This document shows, in pieces, positions 11,434 to 23,018 of a DNA stretch of 64,000 nucleotides. The position numbers and the translations under genes are program-made. Origin of the DNA: Branchiostoma floridae (lineage: Eukaryota; Chordata; Leptocardii; Amphioxiformes; Branchiostomatidae); assembly GCF_000003815.2 (NCBI RefSeq), contig NC_049984.1, forward strand, positions 14,113,664 through 14,177,663, read 5' to 3'. Numbering within the stretch: the stretch's first letter is position 1; each line of letters begins with the position of its first letter. Under the pieces are notes generated by a model, which saw only the letters and a program-made list of their open reading frames with translations, made no database searches and had not been told where the DNA came from.

Positions 11434-12970
11434 AGTATTTCAAAAAGACAGCTTCTTATTAAATTGACACTGTTTTGATTGTTGGCACTGTCAACGAAAA
11501 TGACGCTTCATTCTTTGCCACATTTGAACCACCACATTTACCACAATGTCACTTAATTTCATTTTCGATGTCTCAAACTTTAAAATCTTACATGAACTCT
11601 ATCTTGTTGATCACAGAAAAACCGACACTTCTTCGGTGTAAAACATAATGTTTGCTTGACTGTATCCGCCCCAGTCTGCAGGTCAAATCTTGAGTACTCT
11701 ATTGCATTTTCTCACTGGGGAAACATTGTGGACATATCCATAATTACTTCGAGCAAATAAAAGTGTTTTTCTTTATTAACCAGTTAAGAAGACTAGTTTC
11801 TGCTACTTATTGAATTTTTTTAGTGTCGTCCAAGTCCTGACTGCGGTCAGATACTCATGCGGTCTATATGCCTAGCTGCTGGTTGAACTTGTTGTGGTCT
11901 TGAAGTGGGCTGGGTCAGCATCGAAGCATATTTCCTTCAACTCATTTCAGTCGGTGGGCCAAGACCCTGCTTTCCGCTGTGCCCTCTGGACCGCTGCGGC
12001 ATGAAAGAGCGCCGGACAATCGACCATTTGTATCGGGCCAATTTGATGCAGGCACATTGTAGCATGAAGATTATGTCACCCTGTGGGGCAATGTCAATTA
12101 GATATTTTAGGGTGTTTCTTAACCTGTAGCTGAAGGTACGTCTGTGACTGCTTCCTGGTCACTTCAAGTTGACCCTTGAAGTGTAACCTCAAAACAGTCT
12201 ATGATCACCACACATTTCTTATACCTTTGTCTGAAAGCCATGGGAAGTGTTTTTCTAAGCTCGTCTCTGTCAGGCCAGATGCCTGCAGTTGGTACAAGAA
12301 TAGCAAAGAGAAGATCCACGACATGATGTACAGTTCTTGAAATGGTAGATATGTGAACACCATATGTGAAACCGATATGCTAGGTCCTGGTGAAAAATGT
12401 TTCATCTGAACTTCATCAGTGTTAACTTCTGGAAGTGAGAAAGTTAACTTTTTGTATCAGCGTTGAATGTCTGCTCTGTGAGTGACAAAGATACAATGTT
12501 TTTTTTCTAATATTATGATTTCCAAGTCTGAAAGCTTTGCACTCTGTCTCATAATCAACTGGCTTTTCAATTTTAGTCAAGTTTTCACCGGTACCACTGT
12601 TGTCCATTTTAATGGATCTTTTGATGTACTATACTACTTTCCACAGTATCTCGTACATGTTCTGGTATGCTGACACTGGCCATGGGGTTGTGCAGAGATG
12701 TCGCTGCTTTGGCTTGTTGAACTTGAAGTTGTTCCTCGCTGATTTTTAAACTTTTGTCGCTGTTGATGTCTCAAACTCACAATGTCTTTCCTTCTCACTG
12801 GTGATAACACATTCTAAAATGGATCGGACGTAATCAGGCGACAAGGGGTCATCAATCTTCTTTCATGAAAAACTAAACATTACTTTTTCCATAAATTTAT
12901 ATTCATATGGAAAATAGTACGGAACAGGTGTTTCTTGATAGAAGACACCTTTTCAAGACCGCCATACCGA
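11434..12970. other. No recognisable gene
   Basis: There are short open frames only, with no motif or repeat structure that I can support. Confidence 0.45.
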
Positions 12971-12973
12971 ATA

Positions 12974-14223
12974 CAGTCAAACTTGTCTAAGAAGACCACC
13001 CTGGGAACCAATGTAAAGTAGTCTTTTTAGACAAGTGTTCTTAAGCAAAGGGAGTAAAAACGACAAGATAGGACAGACACAATGATTTCCGTCAATGGTC
13101 TTTTATTATTCCTCATACCTGTACGTTTGTACATGATAAACAACACAGTATCACAGTTCCTGTATCATTTACATCCCAGGTGAACTAGTTTTACATACAA
13201 TGTACATTGTACTTGGATAACATTCATCACTTATATCAAAGGTAAACCATGTCTACTATACAGTACATCATTTGCTCTTGAAAAACTGGTCAATGGTAGT
13301 TTGTTTTCCAGCCGATATTCTCTGATTCCAAACAGTGCTTAAGACGTCGTCTGCTTGGTCAAACACATTCAGCAGCTCTCCTAGCCCTTCTTCAGCACAC
13401 AGAATCTTAATGTCCTTCATGAGACTCACAAGAGAGTTCAGGTTAGGAACTTTACTAGGACTAGCTTCAACCTCATCTTCCTCATCAGACTCTTCCTGGT
13501 CACCTGTCTCCTGTAGTTCCTGCACCAGCACAGTGGCGTCCTTCTCCTAGTCTCGGGCCTCAGTCTCGCAGGTCGCCAGGTCCTGGTCGATTTCTGCGAG
13601 GTCCTGAACGTTGCAGCCGAACAACTCCTGGGCGAGCTGCTCCATCCCAGCATCGTGATGCCCAGACGGCTCTGTGCTGGCTGACTCAGTCTCAATGTCT
13701 GCTACAAAAATTACAAAAGAGACAAACATAAGAAAAACCTTTTTAACAATCTCAATCTGAATTAGCAACATTGCATGTGTGTCATCAATCAAGAATACCA
13801 AAACGATACCATTTAAAACCATTCAACGACCTTATTTGATGGTTAAATTAGAAAGAAAAGGTGAGGTGTGAAAAAGTTACCTGGAGTTTCATAGAAGCCA
13901 GCTTTCCGGAAACACTTCTGGATGGTCTCCGGGGATGTTTCTCGCCACGCTGCTCCCACAAACTGGATGGCCTGTAGGACGGTCAGACGTTTGGCGGCCT
14001 GCGTACCTGTTGCCTCCTTGTCATCCTCCAGTTCTTGCAGGATCCGTCGTAGCTGCCTCTTATGGTACTTCAGCTTTACAGTCTGGATTATGCCCTGGTC
14101 CCTAGGCTGAAGTCGCGACGTCGTATTGGGCGGGAAGAACTTCAGTTCAACGTGGTTCAGAGCGACGTCTGGGTGACTAGGGGCCGATGGTCGTCTTACG
14201 GACGTGGTCGCTTTAATATACAA
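12974..14223 (-). pseudogene. Tigger/pogo-type element: transposase C-terminus and one TIR
   Basis: The minus strand encodes LKFFPPNTTSRLQPRDQGII followed by VKLKYHKRQLRRIL, the DDE-domain signature of Tigger transposases. A helical region follows. A second block (13695-13268) is very acidic and ends FKSK before a stop. That tail contains an in-frame TAG at about 13547-13549. A terminal-repeat-like end starting CAGTCAAACTTGTCTAAGAAG lies at 12974 and follows TA, the expected 2-bp target. The N-terminal part and the other TIR were not found, so the copy is truncated. Similar ends occur on the MITEs at 46647-47081 and 59304-60209. Confidence 0.78.
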
Positions 14224-14487
14224 GTTTCACTGTACCAACAATTTATTTGTTATTTACATATTTTGAGTATAAGTCAAAAAGCCCAATTTGCTTATGTAAA
14301 GCCTTCTATTAAAAGATATAAGCATAAAACAAGATTAGTAGACAACAATGGATGGTTAGTCTGTGTTCTGACGGAATAGTGGTTTTATATGCGATTTTGA
14401 TGCGTTAATGATGTGAAATGTGAGCTTGTTGTGGCTGACTTGTCGGAAAGACGTATGGGGACGACTATTCTACTCCTAGTATGGCTT

Positions 14488-14516
14488 ACCGCCCACCCCC
14501 ACCCCCACCCCACCCC
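14488..14516. repeat. C-rich simple repeat (CCCCCA)n
   Basis: A short run of C tracts separated by A. It has no other visible role. Confidence 0.8.
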
Positions 14517-14887
14517 TTCTCATATAGTGGTATCCACCTCTTCACTCTCTTAGTCACAATTTCAGGTAGTTTATTAGTAATTTGTATCATCTTAAAGAAA
14601 CAGTCCAATCTTGGAAGATTCCGTGTTTGCCACTGATTATCAATGTAGATACGTTGAAAAGGTCTTGGGTGTTGCCAAGATACACAACAAAATCTACCCA
14701 TGGCAACTTACTGCAGTATAGTTACCCTGAACCTGGTGGTAGTAGCTAGCGGCGGCTTGTTTTCAGGCGGATTTCATCATCTACTCGACTTAAGCAGAAA
14801 CTTCTGTCTGACACAGCCACGTCTATCGACTGGTCATGTTTTGATGCTGGACATTTTACCTCCAGACCCCCTCCCATGTGCTGTCTG

Positions 14888-15343
14888 TTACCACTCTGTC
14901 AGTAGAGACCAACCTCCTTGCAAGTTGTCTGTGAGCCTCTTTGTTAGTACATACTTATCCACGGCCACTTCGAGCTCCCTCGTACTCGTGCCAAACGCTG
15001 TTGCTGCTGTGAAAAAGTTACTGTACAATATAGAGCTCAGCTTTTTTGATGGCTCAACACGGCAAGTTATGGCTGGGCCGAACTTGGATGCGGTCATCTT
15101 CTTCCTCCTCTTCTCCAGCCAAGTGTTGTAGACTGACTGGCCACTGGTCTGCTCTTTGGTAGTGTTCCGTTCAACTTCTGTTATGGTCATGGTGGACATT
15201 CTATGTTCTATCATCGCCTGGAAGTTTTCTGAGGAAATGTCATGGGCTGTTAAACCATTATGCTCGAACCACAACCATGCCACACATTGCTCTAAATTTG
15301 TACTGAGAATGTCGGCTACAAACATCAAGAATAGCCATCCCAA
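14888..15343 (-). pseudogene. YqaJ-like nuclease domain fragment
   Basis: The minus-strand frame contains SVYNTWLEKRRKKMTASKFG, about 15 residues, then KKLSSILYSNFFTAATAFG and an ELEVAVDKY segment. This order (W…R…R-x-TAS-x-FG, then a basic helix, then a Glu-containing helix) is the pattern of the YqaJ/lambda-exonuclease-like nuclease fold. In animals that domain is found in multi-copy genes and in the second ORF of some DNA transposons such as ISL2EU. The later conserved strand with the catalytic D-x-E/K is not visible, and the start is not defined, so this is a fragment or one exon. Confidence 0.55.
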
Positions 15344-15540
15344 ATGAGACGTACGATCACCTGGTCGTTAGATGTTCGAGCCACCAGCATCAGTCCAGCT
15401 ATAGTCTGCAGACCAGTTGCTTTTCTGCTCCTGTGGTTTGCGATTGCTGATAACATTAGTACTGCGGCAACTGACTCTGATCGTTCGTTGTCTCTGCTAT
15501 ACTGTGGCAATGACAGTTCACATATCAGGTTGTACAAGGT
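15325..15540 (-). pseudogene. Unrecognised fragment next to the YqaJ-like block
   Basis: A 70-codon minus-strand frame contains SRKATGLQTIAGLMLVARTS. Its spacing is reminiscent of the ALQYRNNFVLWHAGAKK motif at 475-762, that is, the same kind of uncharacterised (DUF6589-type) repeat protein. The likeness is weak and unverified. Confidence 0.25.
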
Positions 15541-15651
15541 ACGTGCTTCTTTTTGAAGGAAGTCAGTGGTCTGTTGGAGAATGATCGGATATTTTCAATC
15601 GTTCTAAGTTGTTTGGCACATGGACTTTGTCAGCATGTAATCTTCTCCATT

Positions 15652-16076
15652 TCATGTTGCACCACAAACTTGACCTCCGTGCTCCTGAGCGCCTTCTGCC
15701 TGCAGCTGTTCATGCAATGATAGATTTAAAGCACGAACAGCCGCGAGTTCCTGCTTGTATTGACTAATGATCGCCATAACATCTTGGTTGTACACAGTCT
15801 GTTGGTTATGGAAAGGACTTAAGGGCTGGCTTGGCAATGGAAACTGACTGTATGAAGTTGGTTGACTGTAGTGGCTGTTGTAATAGCCGGATGATGTTGT
15901 TGAGAATGTGGCTGTTGCTTCAAAGTTATCCCTGCATACACAGTGCATCTCCTACCCTTTTCATAGCTTACTGTCGCTTCAGGGAACTGTTGCCTAACAT
16001 AGTACCCAATCTGTGATGGTGTCATATTGAAATCCTTCAAAATGTGCTTAAGTCTATCATGAGAAACCGTCCTTGA
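15652..16076 (-). pseudogene. Coding-like fragment: small helical domain then Ser/Gln-rich and coiled-coil part
   Basis: The frame 16076-15930 encodes a compact region (DFNMTPSQIGYYVRQQFPEA, then KGRRCTVYAG) that looks like a small DNA-binding or winged-helix domain. After a frame change, 15948-15652 encodes a Ser/Gln/Pro-rich stretch and then a heptad-like helix (ISQYKQELAAVRALNLSLHE). It has the same strand as the YqaJ-like fragment downstream, so it may be its N-terminal exon. No family is named. Confidence 0.35.
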
Positions 16077-16869
16077 CTAGTCGGAACACAGCGAAAAAGA
16101 TGTTGAAAGGTTGATTACACGGTCAAATATTTATTTCAAGATACCCATTACACTCACAGGATATAAATGCATAAGTTGTGATACCCATTGATATAAATTC
16201 ACTTACATGTTGCCAAATGACCCATCTGGTCATTGAAATTACAATATCCGGAACAAATTTATATTTGATTATAACATTTTCACTACAATATTGATCCAAG
16301 TATTAAAATAATATCTGTAATAAGTTTGAACTATTTTAAGTAAAATAATATTTCATTCACTCTACAAAGTCTAGTTATAAATTGTTCAAACAATTTAAAA
16401 TGAAAGTTTGAACATATGGAAAGTAACGGTACAAATATATCTTTATTCAGAACAATTTTTAAATGTGTTTTTGTCCTTGTAGATTCTGGCCTCATCTCCC
16501 ATGTGAATCTTTCTGTGTCGTTCAAGATGTGATGGGTGGTGAAAGAGCTTTCTGCAGGTGTCACACTTTTCTTTTGAAGAGACATGGGCTTTAACTGTGT
16601 GTCGGTATAGTGAAGTTTTCTTGGAAAACTTTCTCCCGCAGTCCTTGCATTCATGTTCCTCCTTGGAGTATGGACAGACTCGTCTGCCATGTATCCTGCA
16701 TAGATTTTGTCAATGGTGGCAATTCAATGCTATGTCGCCGTCAGTATTAAAAGTCCATGTGATGCTGCAGGGCGGTCTTGCCATGGACAGACTTGGAACA
16801 TATGTCACCGATACAGTTGTTGCTGTGACGGTTTATGAATATGCAATAACTGATCATACATCTTCTCTT

Positions 16870-17125
16870 TACTCAACCAGCAGAGGTTGGTGGGAAAAAT
16901 CGTGACCTTTTCCTTTCATTATTTTTGTTTCGACTGGCCTTCCACGTATAGCAACCTCTGCTGGGGAACGGAGCCGACCCGCCAAGTGAAGTCGCTATAC
17001 GTGGAATGGGAGTTTGATAGGATAGCGATTAGCTGTTAATAGCCTCCGTGGGAAGGCCAGTCGAAAAAAAAAATTATAAAAGGAAAAGGTCACGATTTTT
17101 CCCACCAACCTCTGCTTGCAGAGTA
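16870..17125. repeat. Foldback MITE, CAGAGGTT family (copy 1)
   Basis: The left end TACTCAACCAGCAGAGGTT and the right end AACCTCTGCTTGCAGAGTA are inverted repeats. The pairing extends inward through the GGTGGGAAAAATCGTGACC region, and a second, inner inverted repeat surrounds the centre. The ends match other copies at 31125, 37682, 42959 and 45332. No clear target duplication is seen here. Confidence 0.8.
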
Positions 17126-18450
17126 TAAACCACACCATAAACGGCTTATTGTCAGCTAATTATCAATAGAAAATGTGAAAGAAGCCTCAAAATAAAACCG
17201 AATATGTTTGGTTTATCGACTGTGTACCAGCTGTAGCAGTCTGTACTAATGTCTTTCTACACCTCTACATGTGTACTCCATACAATTTTGATACAAATGT
17301 AACATGTCTAATCTATGAATATATCAATCATCTAGGTCACTTAGACATTTGGGGGCTGTTGACAACCAAGAGTCAGAGAATGTGCCAATATGCTGTTGTT
17401 CTTGTCACTGTTGTCAGTTTATGTGTTCTTTTCAAGAACAACAACATATTGACATGTTCTAGGTCAAGTGTTCGGCAGACAAGATATCTCCAGCTGTACT
17501 AAAGATGCGTTCGCTTGGTACATTAGTACCGGGAACAACCAGATACTTCCTTACCAATCTAATGAGCAATGGTAGACTAGCTCATCAGATTTGTGCATCG
17601 TTGCAGCTTCTTAAAACTTTCTTTCTTCTTAAGTCGATCGTCTAGGGATGCTGTATAATGCTCGACAAATCTTTCGACCATCAGATAGGAACTGTTCCAT
17701 CTGGTCTTACAATCCTGCACTAGGTTGTGCGGTGGCTTGTCCAGCAATTTCTGCTTGTCCTTTAGGACAATCTTGCCAATACTCGAATTACGGAAAAAAT
17801 GTCACAATGGGTCTGATGACTGTTAGCATTGTGACAACAGTTGGCACATTCAACTGGAAAGGAGTTGTGAAACGCCACTTGGCAGAAAGGTGGCCCAGAA
17901 TGTGTCCTAGAGAATAGGCTATTTCATGTTCCGCGGCGCAGCCGTTTCTGTTACTAGTACTTTCTGAGCGATTTTCGTGTCGACTACGTGCAATTCGGGT
18001 TGACGTCGGCCATTGCATTGGGGCAAAGCGGAAGGGCGGGCGAACAGCGGAATTACACCTGGGGTGAAGATGAAGGAAGGGGGCACAGATGAAGTACAGC
18101 GGGGGTTAAGGGGAAGTCCGGGGGAAAAAGGTGAACGGGTAGGGGGAAAAGCTGAAGGAGGTAGGTGGGGGTGTGAATGGTCAATGTCAGGTAATTTGTG
18201 ACTTGACAATTTAGTGGCAAAGCCTGCCCGTAATCGTGCTGTTTTTCTGCGGGCAACTTGAGTCTGGCTAGGCTAAAAGGTGTTACATTGGTGCTGGCTT
18301 TAACTTCTACTAGTCCTAGAAATTAGGTACATTATTGCTTTGTTCTCCACATAACACTGAACTAGAAAGGCAACATTTTGCAAATGATGCAGAATGTTTT
18401 CCCCATAACCTTTTGCCAAGCTAGCAAAAACAATGTGGTTAAAAATGAAT
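17126..18450. other. No recognisable gene
   Basis: Short open frames only, with a purine-rich G/A tract at about 18055-18180. Nothing can be named. Confidence 0.45.
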
Positions 18451-19850
18451 AAAAACTAGAGTGCGGCGACCTCATACCCCCATGAAAATTTAGAGCTTTC
18501 GTAAATTTCATGCAATTGACTAACACATTAACATAATTTATGCGTGTTGTTCATCATTGACTAACGTACACGTCACAATTATAAAATTCCCATCATGAAT
18601 CATAAAGCGGTTTTGAATGTTTACATAAATTATGCAAATAAGTTCCTCATTAGGCCACACCAATTTAATTTCTTGGTTCACGGATTCGCTCGCTCCTATT
18701 TTTTGGAAAAAAAAATAAAACTAAAAATTACCACTCAGCAAATTTTCACCATTAATGAAACAATTCACCAACTTTCTGGTATAGCAAACTGGCCTTTATA
18801 TTATAAGCTCCTTAAAGTGTGGGTACAGGTGCTGTTACTGTACAGTAATAGTGTTTTTGTACTTTTTTCAATCTGAAAACTTTTTATCCTATATGTTTTG
18901 GATGGGCCTTTACCTTTACCCCAGCCATTTTACAATTTTATTTTTATTTCGCCCTCTCGCTCCATATTTTTTATGAAAAAATCCGTGAACCAAGAAATTA
19001 AATTGGTGTGGCCTTACCATATTTGGTATCTGCTTATATTCCATCCATCATAATTAACATGTTACATTTATTGAAGTCCAGTTATTGAAAACAATTGAAT
19101 TATACAATTTCCTCATTAATTGTGCAAATTAATCTCTCATTTGCATAACATGTATATCATTATGAACATCTTTGCCTAAGGTACCCGCATGCCTAATATG
19201 ATGCCAATCCTTTCTGCAGTTATTCTCTTTGGAATGTCTTGACAAAAACGCCCCTGCAGTTCCAAAATTGTTAGGGGGCTGAAACTTGCCCCACTTTGTC
19301 ATGACACTGAAAGCTATCTACCACCAAAATGTCAAGACCATAGCATATCTGGAACAAGACATACATTGAAAAAACTGCTATGATAGGATATTGTCATTAA
19401 TTATGCATGTGCTCCTATTTTGCATAATTGGTATTTCGTCTTGTACAACATTGTCTAAGGTACCTACACACCAAAAATCATGAAAATCCGTTGTTCCCTT
19501 CCCTTGAGTTATCAAAAATGCCCCTGCTATCCCAAAACTAGACGCTAGGGGACTCAAACTTATGTCATTTCTTCCTGAGCACAAGAGCTATCTAATACTT
19601 AAAAATCGTGACCATAGCATGTTCAGAACACCGAGATAGCAAAACCGGAAGTTGCGCTGCAGTACCAAGGGGAGCCGATAGGGGGCCCAAAATCTAATCA
19701 TTTTCAGCTTTCATCACACACTACCAACACACCAAGTATGAAACCAATCCGCCCAACCGTTCTTGAGTTATCTTGTTAACACAGACACACACACAAACGC
19801 GGGGTTAAATAATTAAAATATAACCTCCATGACATTTCATGGAGGTAAAA
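18450..19850. repeat. Composite dispersed repeat with terminal hairpin
   Basis: The block contains diverged internal repeats around 19190-19340 and 19440-19620 (shared GGTACC…ACACC, AAAATGCCCCTGC and GACCATAGCAT motifs). It finishes with a hairpin, ACCTCCATGA/TCATGGAGGT, at 19823-19846. The internally repetitive, non-coding make-up and the terminal hairpin suggest a non-autonomous transposon. A Helitron-like end is possible, but no CTRR end was confirmed. The MITE at 18653-19013 is inserted in it. The left boundary is approximate. Confidence 0.5.
18653..19013. mobile_element. Harbinger-like MITE (copy 1)
   Basis: A 361-bp palindromic-ended element begins GGCCACACCAATTTAATTTC and ends with its reverse complement; the inverted pairing runs about 35 bp. 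It is flanked by TTA on both sides (18650-18652 and 19014-19016). A 3-bp TTA/TAA duplication is the habit of PIF/Harbinger elements. It is nearly identical to 21456-21805. Confidence 0.88.
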
Positions 19851-20634
19851 ATGCACATCTCCTTGGTTTTGGGACCAGGTCGTTAGATTAAATGATACTT
19901 TACCATTGGGTACACCGTGTATATAGTACTGTGTTCTGGAAAAATGATAAAAATGTTCAAATGTATTTCTTCGTACTCAAATCTTTATTTGTAGAAGTAC
20001 GGTCTGCTCTCACATGTCGGAGGAGGGTCAACATCTTCTCCCGGCCAACGTTGCTTAAAGTTTCCCTAAGCGCTGCCACGGCCCTCCATTTGTCCTTCAC
20101 CTGGGCGTGAATCTTGCAGGGAACCACAGCTCTGCCGCCTTCCTGTCCCGCTTTGGGCCATGGCCGGAACGATTGACGGGGCGGTACAGTGGCGACGGTA
20201 TTTTTGGCAATAAAAGACATGAAAGAGAGCGATGAATTTTACACAAGGCCACAGCAAGTAAATTTTATGGATGACATCAGCGCGCGCATTAATTTTCACC
20301 TGATTTCAGAAAAAAAGATTTTTTTTCTTCTGCAGGGATGGTCAACATGACGAAAAAGTACCAAAATGAGCAAATATATTGTGTTGTAGCCTAATAATTG
20401 TACTTGTATAAGTGACACTTGCGAGGTACCCAGAATTGTAGTTGTAGAAATGAAACTTGGATAGTTCTAAAGGTGACGGACAAAATGAAAACTTTGTAAA
20501 CAACTACAACGTCGGCAGCCTCACACGTAGATACCCTGTCTACATACGGATTTTGGATCCCAAACAATGTCGACCCTATTATTTTGCCCTATACACTTAT
20601 AAGCGTGGACAGGCGCAGCTCACCATTTATTTCC

Positions 20635-21027
20635 ATGATGCTTCTAACTATAGCTAGCGACGTAGAGCCGAACCCCGGGCCCTTCAATGGTACCGGAGGT
20701 GAAGCCTCCAACATGAGTAGTACTGCTTATTTGTGTGGTTCTTGCCATGAACCAGTAACCTGGGATGACAAGGGTATCATGTGTGAGGTATGCGACACCT
20801 GGTTCCATGCAGCATGTCAGAATATTCATGACTCAACCTATGATAGACTGGGTGATAGTAATGTCATGTGGACCTGTGCAGCTTGCGCAGGACCAAATTA
20901 CAGCTCAGTACTATTCGATCTCCATGGAGTTAGCCACTCGTCGGCTCAAACTACTTCAGATTCTAGCTTTAGTAGCATGGACTCGGTGAACTCCGACAAC
21001 CCACCTTCACCAATATATACATCTTAA
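20635..21027 (+). CDS. CR1 ORF1: 2A-like peptide plus PHD zinc finger
   Basis: From the ATG at 20635 the frame gives a short hydrophobic run and LLTIASDVEPNPGP (20641-20682). This contains the D-V-E-x-N-P-G-P core of 2A ribosome-skipping peptides, followed by a linker. Next is a C4HC3 PHD-type finger (about 20733-20886) with CGSC, CEVC, WFHAAC and CAAC ligand pairs. The C-terminal tail is Ser-rich and stops at 21025-21027. The same frame is open further upstream to about 20500 with no ATG, so the start is a choice. In known 2A-bearing CR1 LINEs the motif sits near the ORF N-terminus, where it would release a short leader during translation. Activity of this copy is inferred only. Confidence 0.8.
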   Translation: MMLLTIASDVEPNPGPFNGTGGEASNMSSTAYLCGSCHEPVTWDDKGIMCEVCDTWFHAACQNIHDSTYDRLGDSNVMWTCAACAGPNYSSVLFDLHGVSHSSAQTTSDSSFSSMDSVNSDNPPSPIYTS

Positions 21028-21070
21028 ACCAATCAAACCAAGACCAACCCTGAAGGCTGGTCGCCCACTC

Positions 21071-22164
21071 CGCATTCTAAACTTGAACTGCCAATCACTG
21101 GTGAAAAAGAAAGGTCCTTTAACATTGTTGACTGCACAAAACCAGACATTGTAATCCTTACAGAAACCTGGTTTCACCAAAACATACAGTCGTCTGAATA
21201 TTTTGGCCCCCAGTTTACCGTCTACAGACAGGATAGAAACAAGTCAAACACACACGGAGTTGGAGTGGTCATTGCCATCAATAGTGACTTCGTTAGTTGC
21301 TGTGAAGAAACGACAGACCTAGCGGAGTCGCTATGGATCAAGCTCACGATGCAGGCTAGCAAGACTCTGTATGTTGGTGGCTGGTACCGCCCAAGCGAAG
21401 ATACCACTATCGATATACTTGATCAATCCTTGCGTAAGATTTCCTCTACGATAAAGGCCACACCAATTTAATTTCTTGGTTCACGGATTCGCTCGCTCCT
21501 AGTTTTTGAAAAAAATAAAAATTACCACTCAGCAAATTTTCACCATTAATGAAACCATTCACCAACTTTCTGGTGTAGCAAATTGGCCTTTATATTATAA
21601 GCTCCTTAAAGTGTGGGTACAGGTGTTGTTACTGTACAAAAATAGTGTTTTTGTACTTTTTTCAAGCTGAAAACTTTTTTTCTATATGTTTTGGATTAGC
21701 TGTTACCTTCCCCAACCATTTTACAGTTTTTATTTTTATTTCGCCCTCTCGCTCCATATTTTTTATGAAAAAATCCGTGAACCAAGAAATTAAATTGGTG
21801 TGGCCTAAGAACATGATACTACTAGGTGGGGATTTCAATCTACCCGGTTGGAACTGGGCCAACAAAACACTAAAACCTAAAACAAGACATGCGGCCAAAC
21901 ATCGACAGTTTGCCGACTCTATGTATGATAATGGTCTAACACAAATAGTGGAAGACCCTACCCGGGGGGAGAACACTCTAGACCTCATACGTACGAACCG
22001 TCCAGGGCAAATAAACCGGACACAGGTAATGCCTAGTATCAGTGATCACCTTGCAGTATACACAGAGCTAGAAGTGAAACCATTAAGAAGAAGGCAAATT
22101 CCTCGTAAAATCCAATTTACACCAAAGCAAACTGGGATGGTTTTAGAGACTTTGCCAATGACCT
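21071..22164 (+). pseudogene. CR1 ORF2 N-terminal part: APE-type endonuclease, interrupted
   Basis: The frame opens with RILNLNCQSLVKKKG. After a frameshift near 21115 it gives KPDIVILTETW, the catalytic Glu region of APE endonucleases. The YVGGWYRPSED segment and the GGDFNLPGWNW motif (about 21825-21845) follow, then the terminal SDHLAVYTEL with the catalytic Asp-His pair (about 22041). The MITE at 21456-21805 splits the domain between the YRP segment and the GGDFN motif. The frame then ends at 22164 and the RT part continues in another frame. Confidence 0.8.
21456..21805. mobile_element. Harbinger-like MITE (copy 2), nested in CR1 endonuclease
   Basis: It has the same ends and interior as 18653-19013 (GGCCACACC … GGTGTGGCC), with length 350. 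The flanks AAA (21453-21455) and TAA (21806-21808) fit a 3-bp TAA target duplication with one mutated base. The LINE frame on both sides is in register if the insert and one duplicated triplet are ignored, which supports these boundaries. Confidence 0.88.
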
Positions 22165-23018
22165 AGTAGACAAAGTAATGGTCGCTGAGCCAACATCTAA
22201 CACAAACCAGCTCTGGATGATCTTAAAAGACGGGCTCATTGAAGGAATCAACACCTTCATCCCACATAGTACCACTAAAACCAAAGAGTCATATCCCTGG
22301 ATAAACTCAAACCTAAAACGGAAAATCAGACGAAGGAACAAAGCATACAGGGCTAGTAAAAGGACTGGTAGCTTGTCTGCTGAGGCGAAGTTTCTTAAGC
22401 TAAAACACGAAGTCCAACGGGACCTAAGGAAGGCTTATTGGAAATATATTGAAGATACAATCACCCCAGAAAATGAAGAGGACAATGGGACTTGCAGAAA
22501 AAGGTTTTGGAAACAACAACGTACAGACCATTCCGGAATCTCTCCACTAAAAGACAAGGGCAGACTTGTCACTGAACCCCCCAAAAAAGCAGAACTTCTA
22601 AATGAACAGTTCCACTCCGTATTCACACGAGAGACACCCAACATTCCAACCCGACAAGGCCCTAAAACCAAATCTATGAACCAGATTGTCATTACTCGTC
22701 AGGGAGTCCTTAAGTTGCTGCAGAAACTGAACCCTGCTAAGGCTGCAGGCCCTGATGGTCTCAGCCCTCGCATCTTTAAAGAACTCTCTGAAGAGCTGGC
22801 AGATCCTTTGACATGTCTGTTCCAGAAGTCTCTCAGTGAGAGAAAGGTCCCTGATGACTGGAAACACGCAAAAGTCACTCCTATCTTCAAAAAAGGGCAA
22901 CGGTACGACAAGGCCAATTACAGGCCTATCAGTCTAACCTGCATTGCCTCGAAGATAATGGAGCATATCATTTGCAGTAGCCTAATGAAGCACGCAGAAC
23001 ATCACAACATCTTCTACC

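Noticed and set aside
14700-15131. A 143-codon plus-strand ORF starting with ATG
   Set aside because: It overlaps the antisense of the YqaJ-like fragment and shows no motif of its own.
20457-20657. A 66-codon plus-strand ORF just upstream of the LINE ORF1
   Set aside because: It overlaps the 2A-bearing frame and carries no motif; it is probably part of the LINE 5' region.
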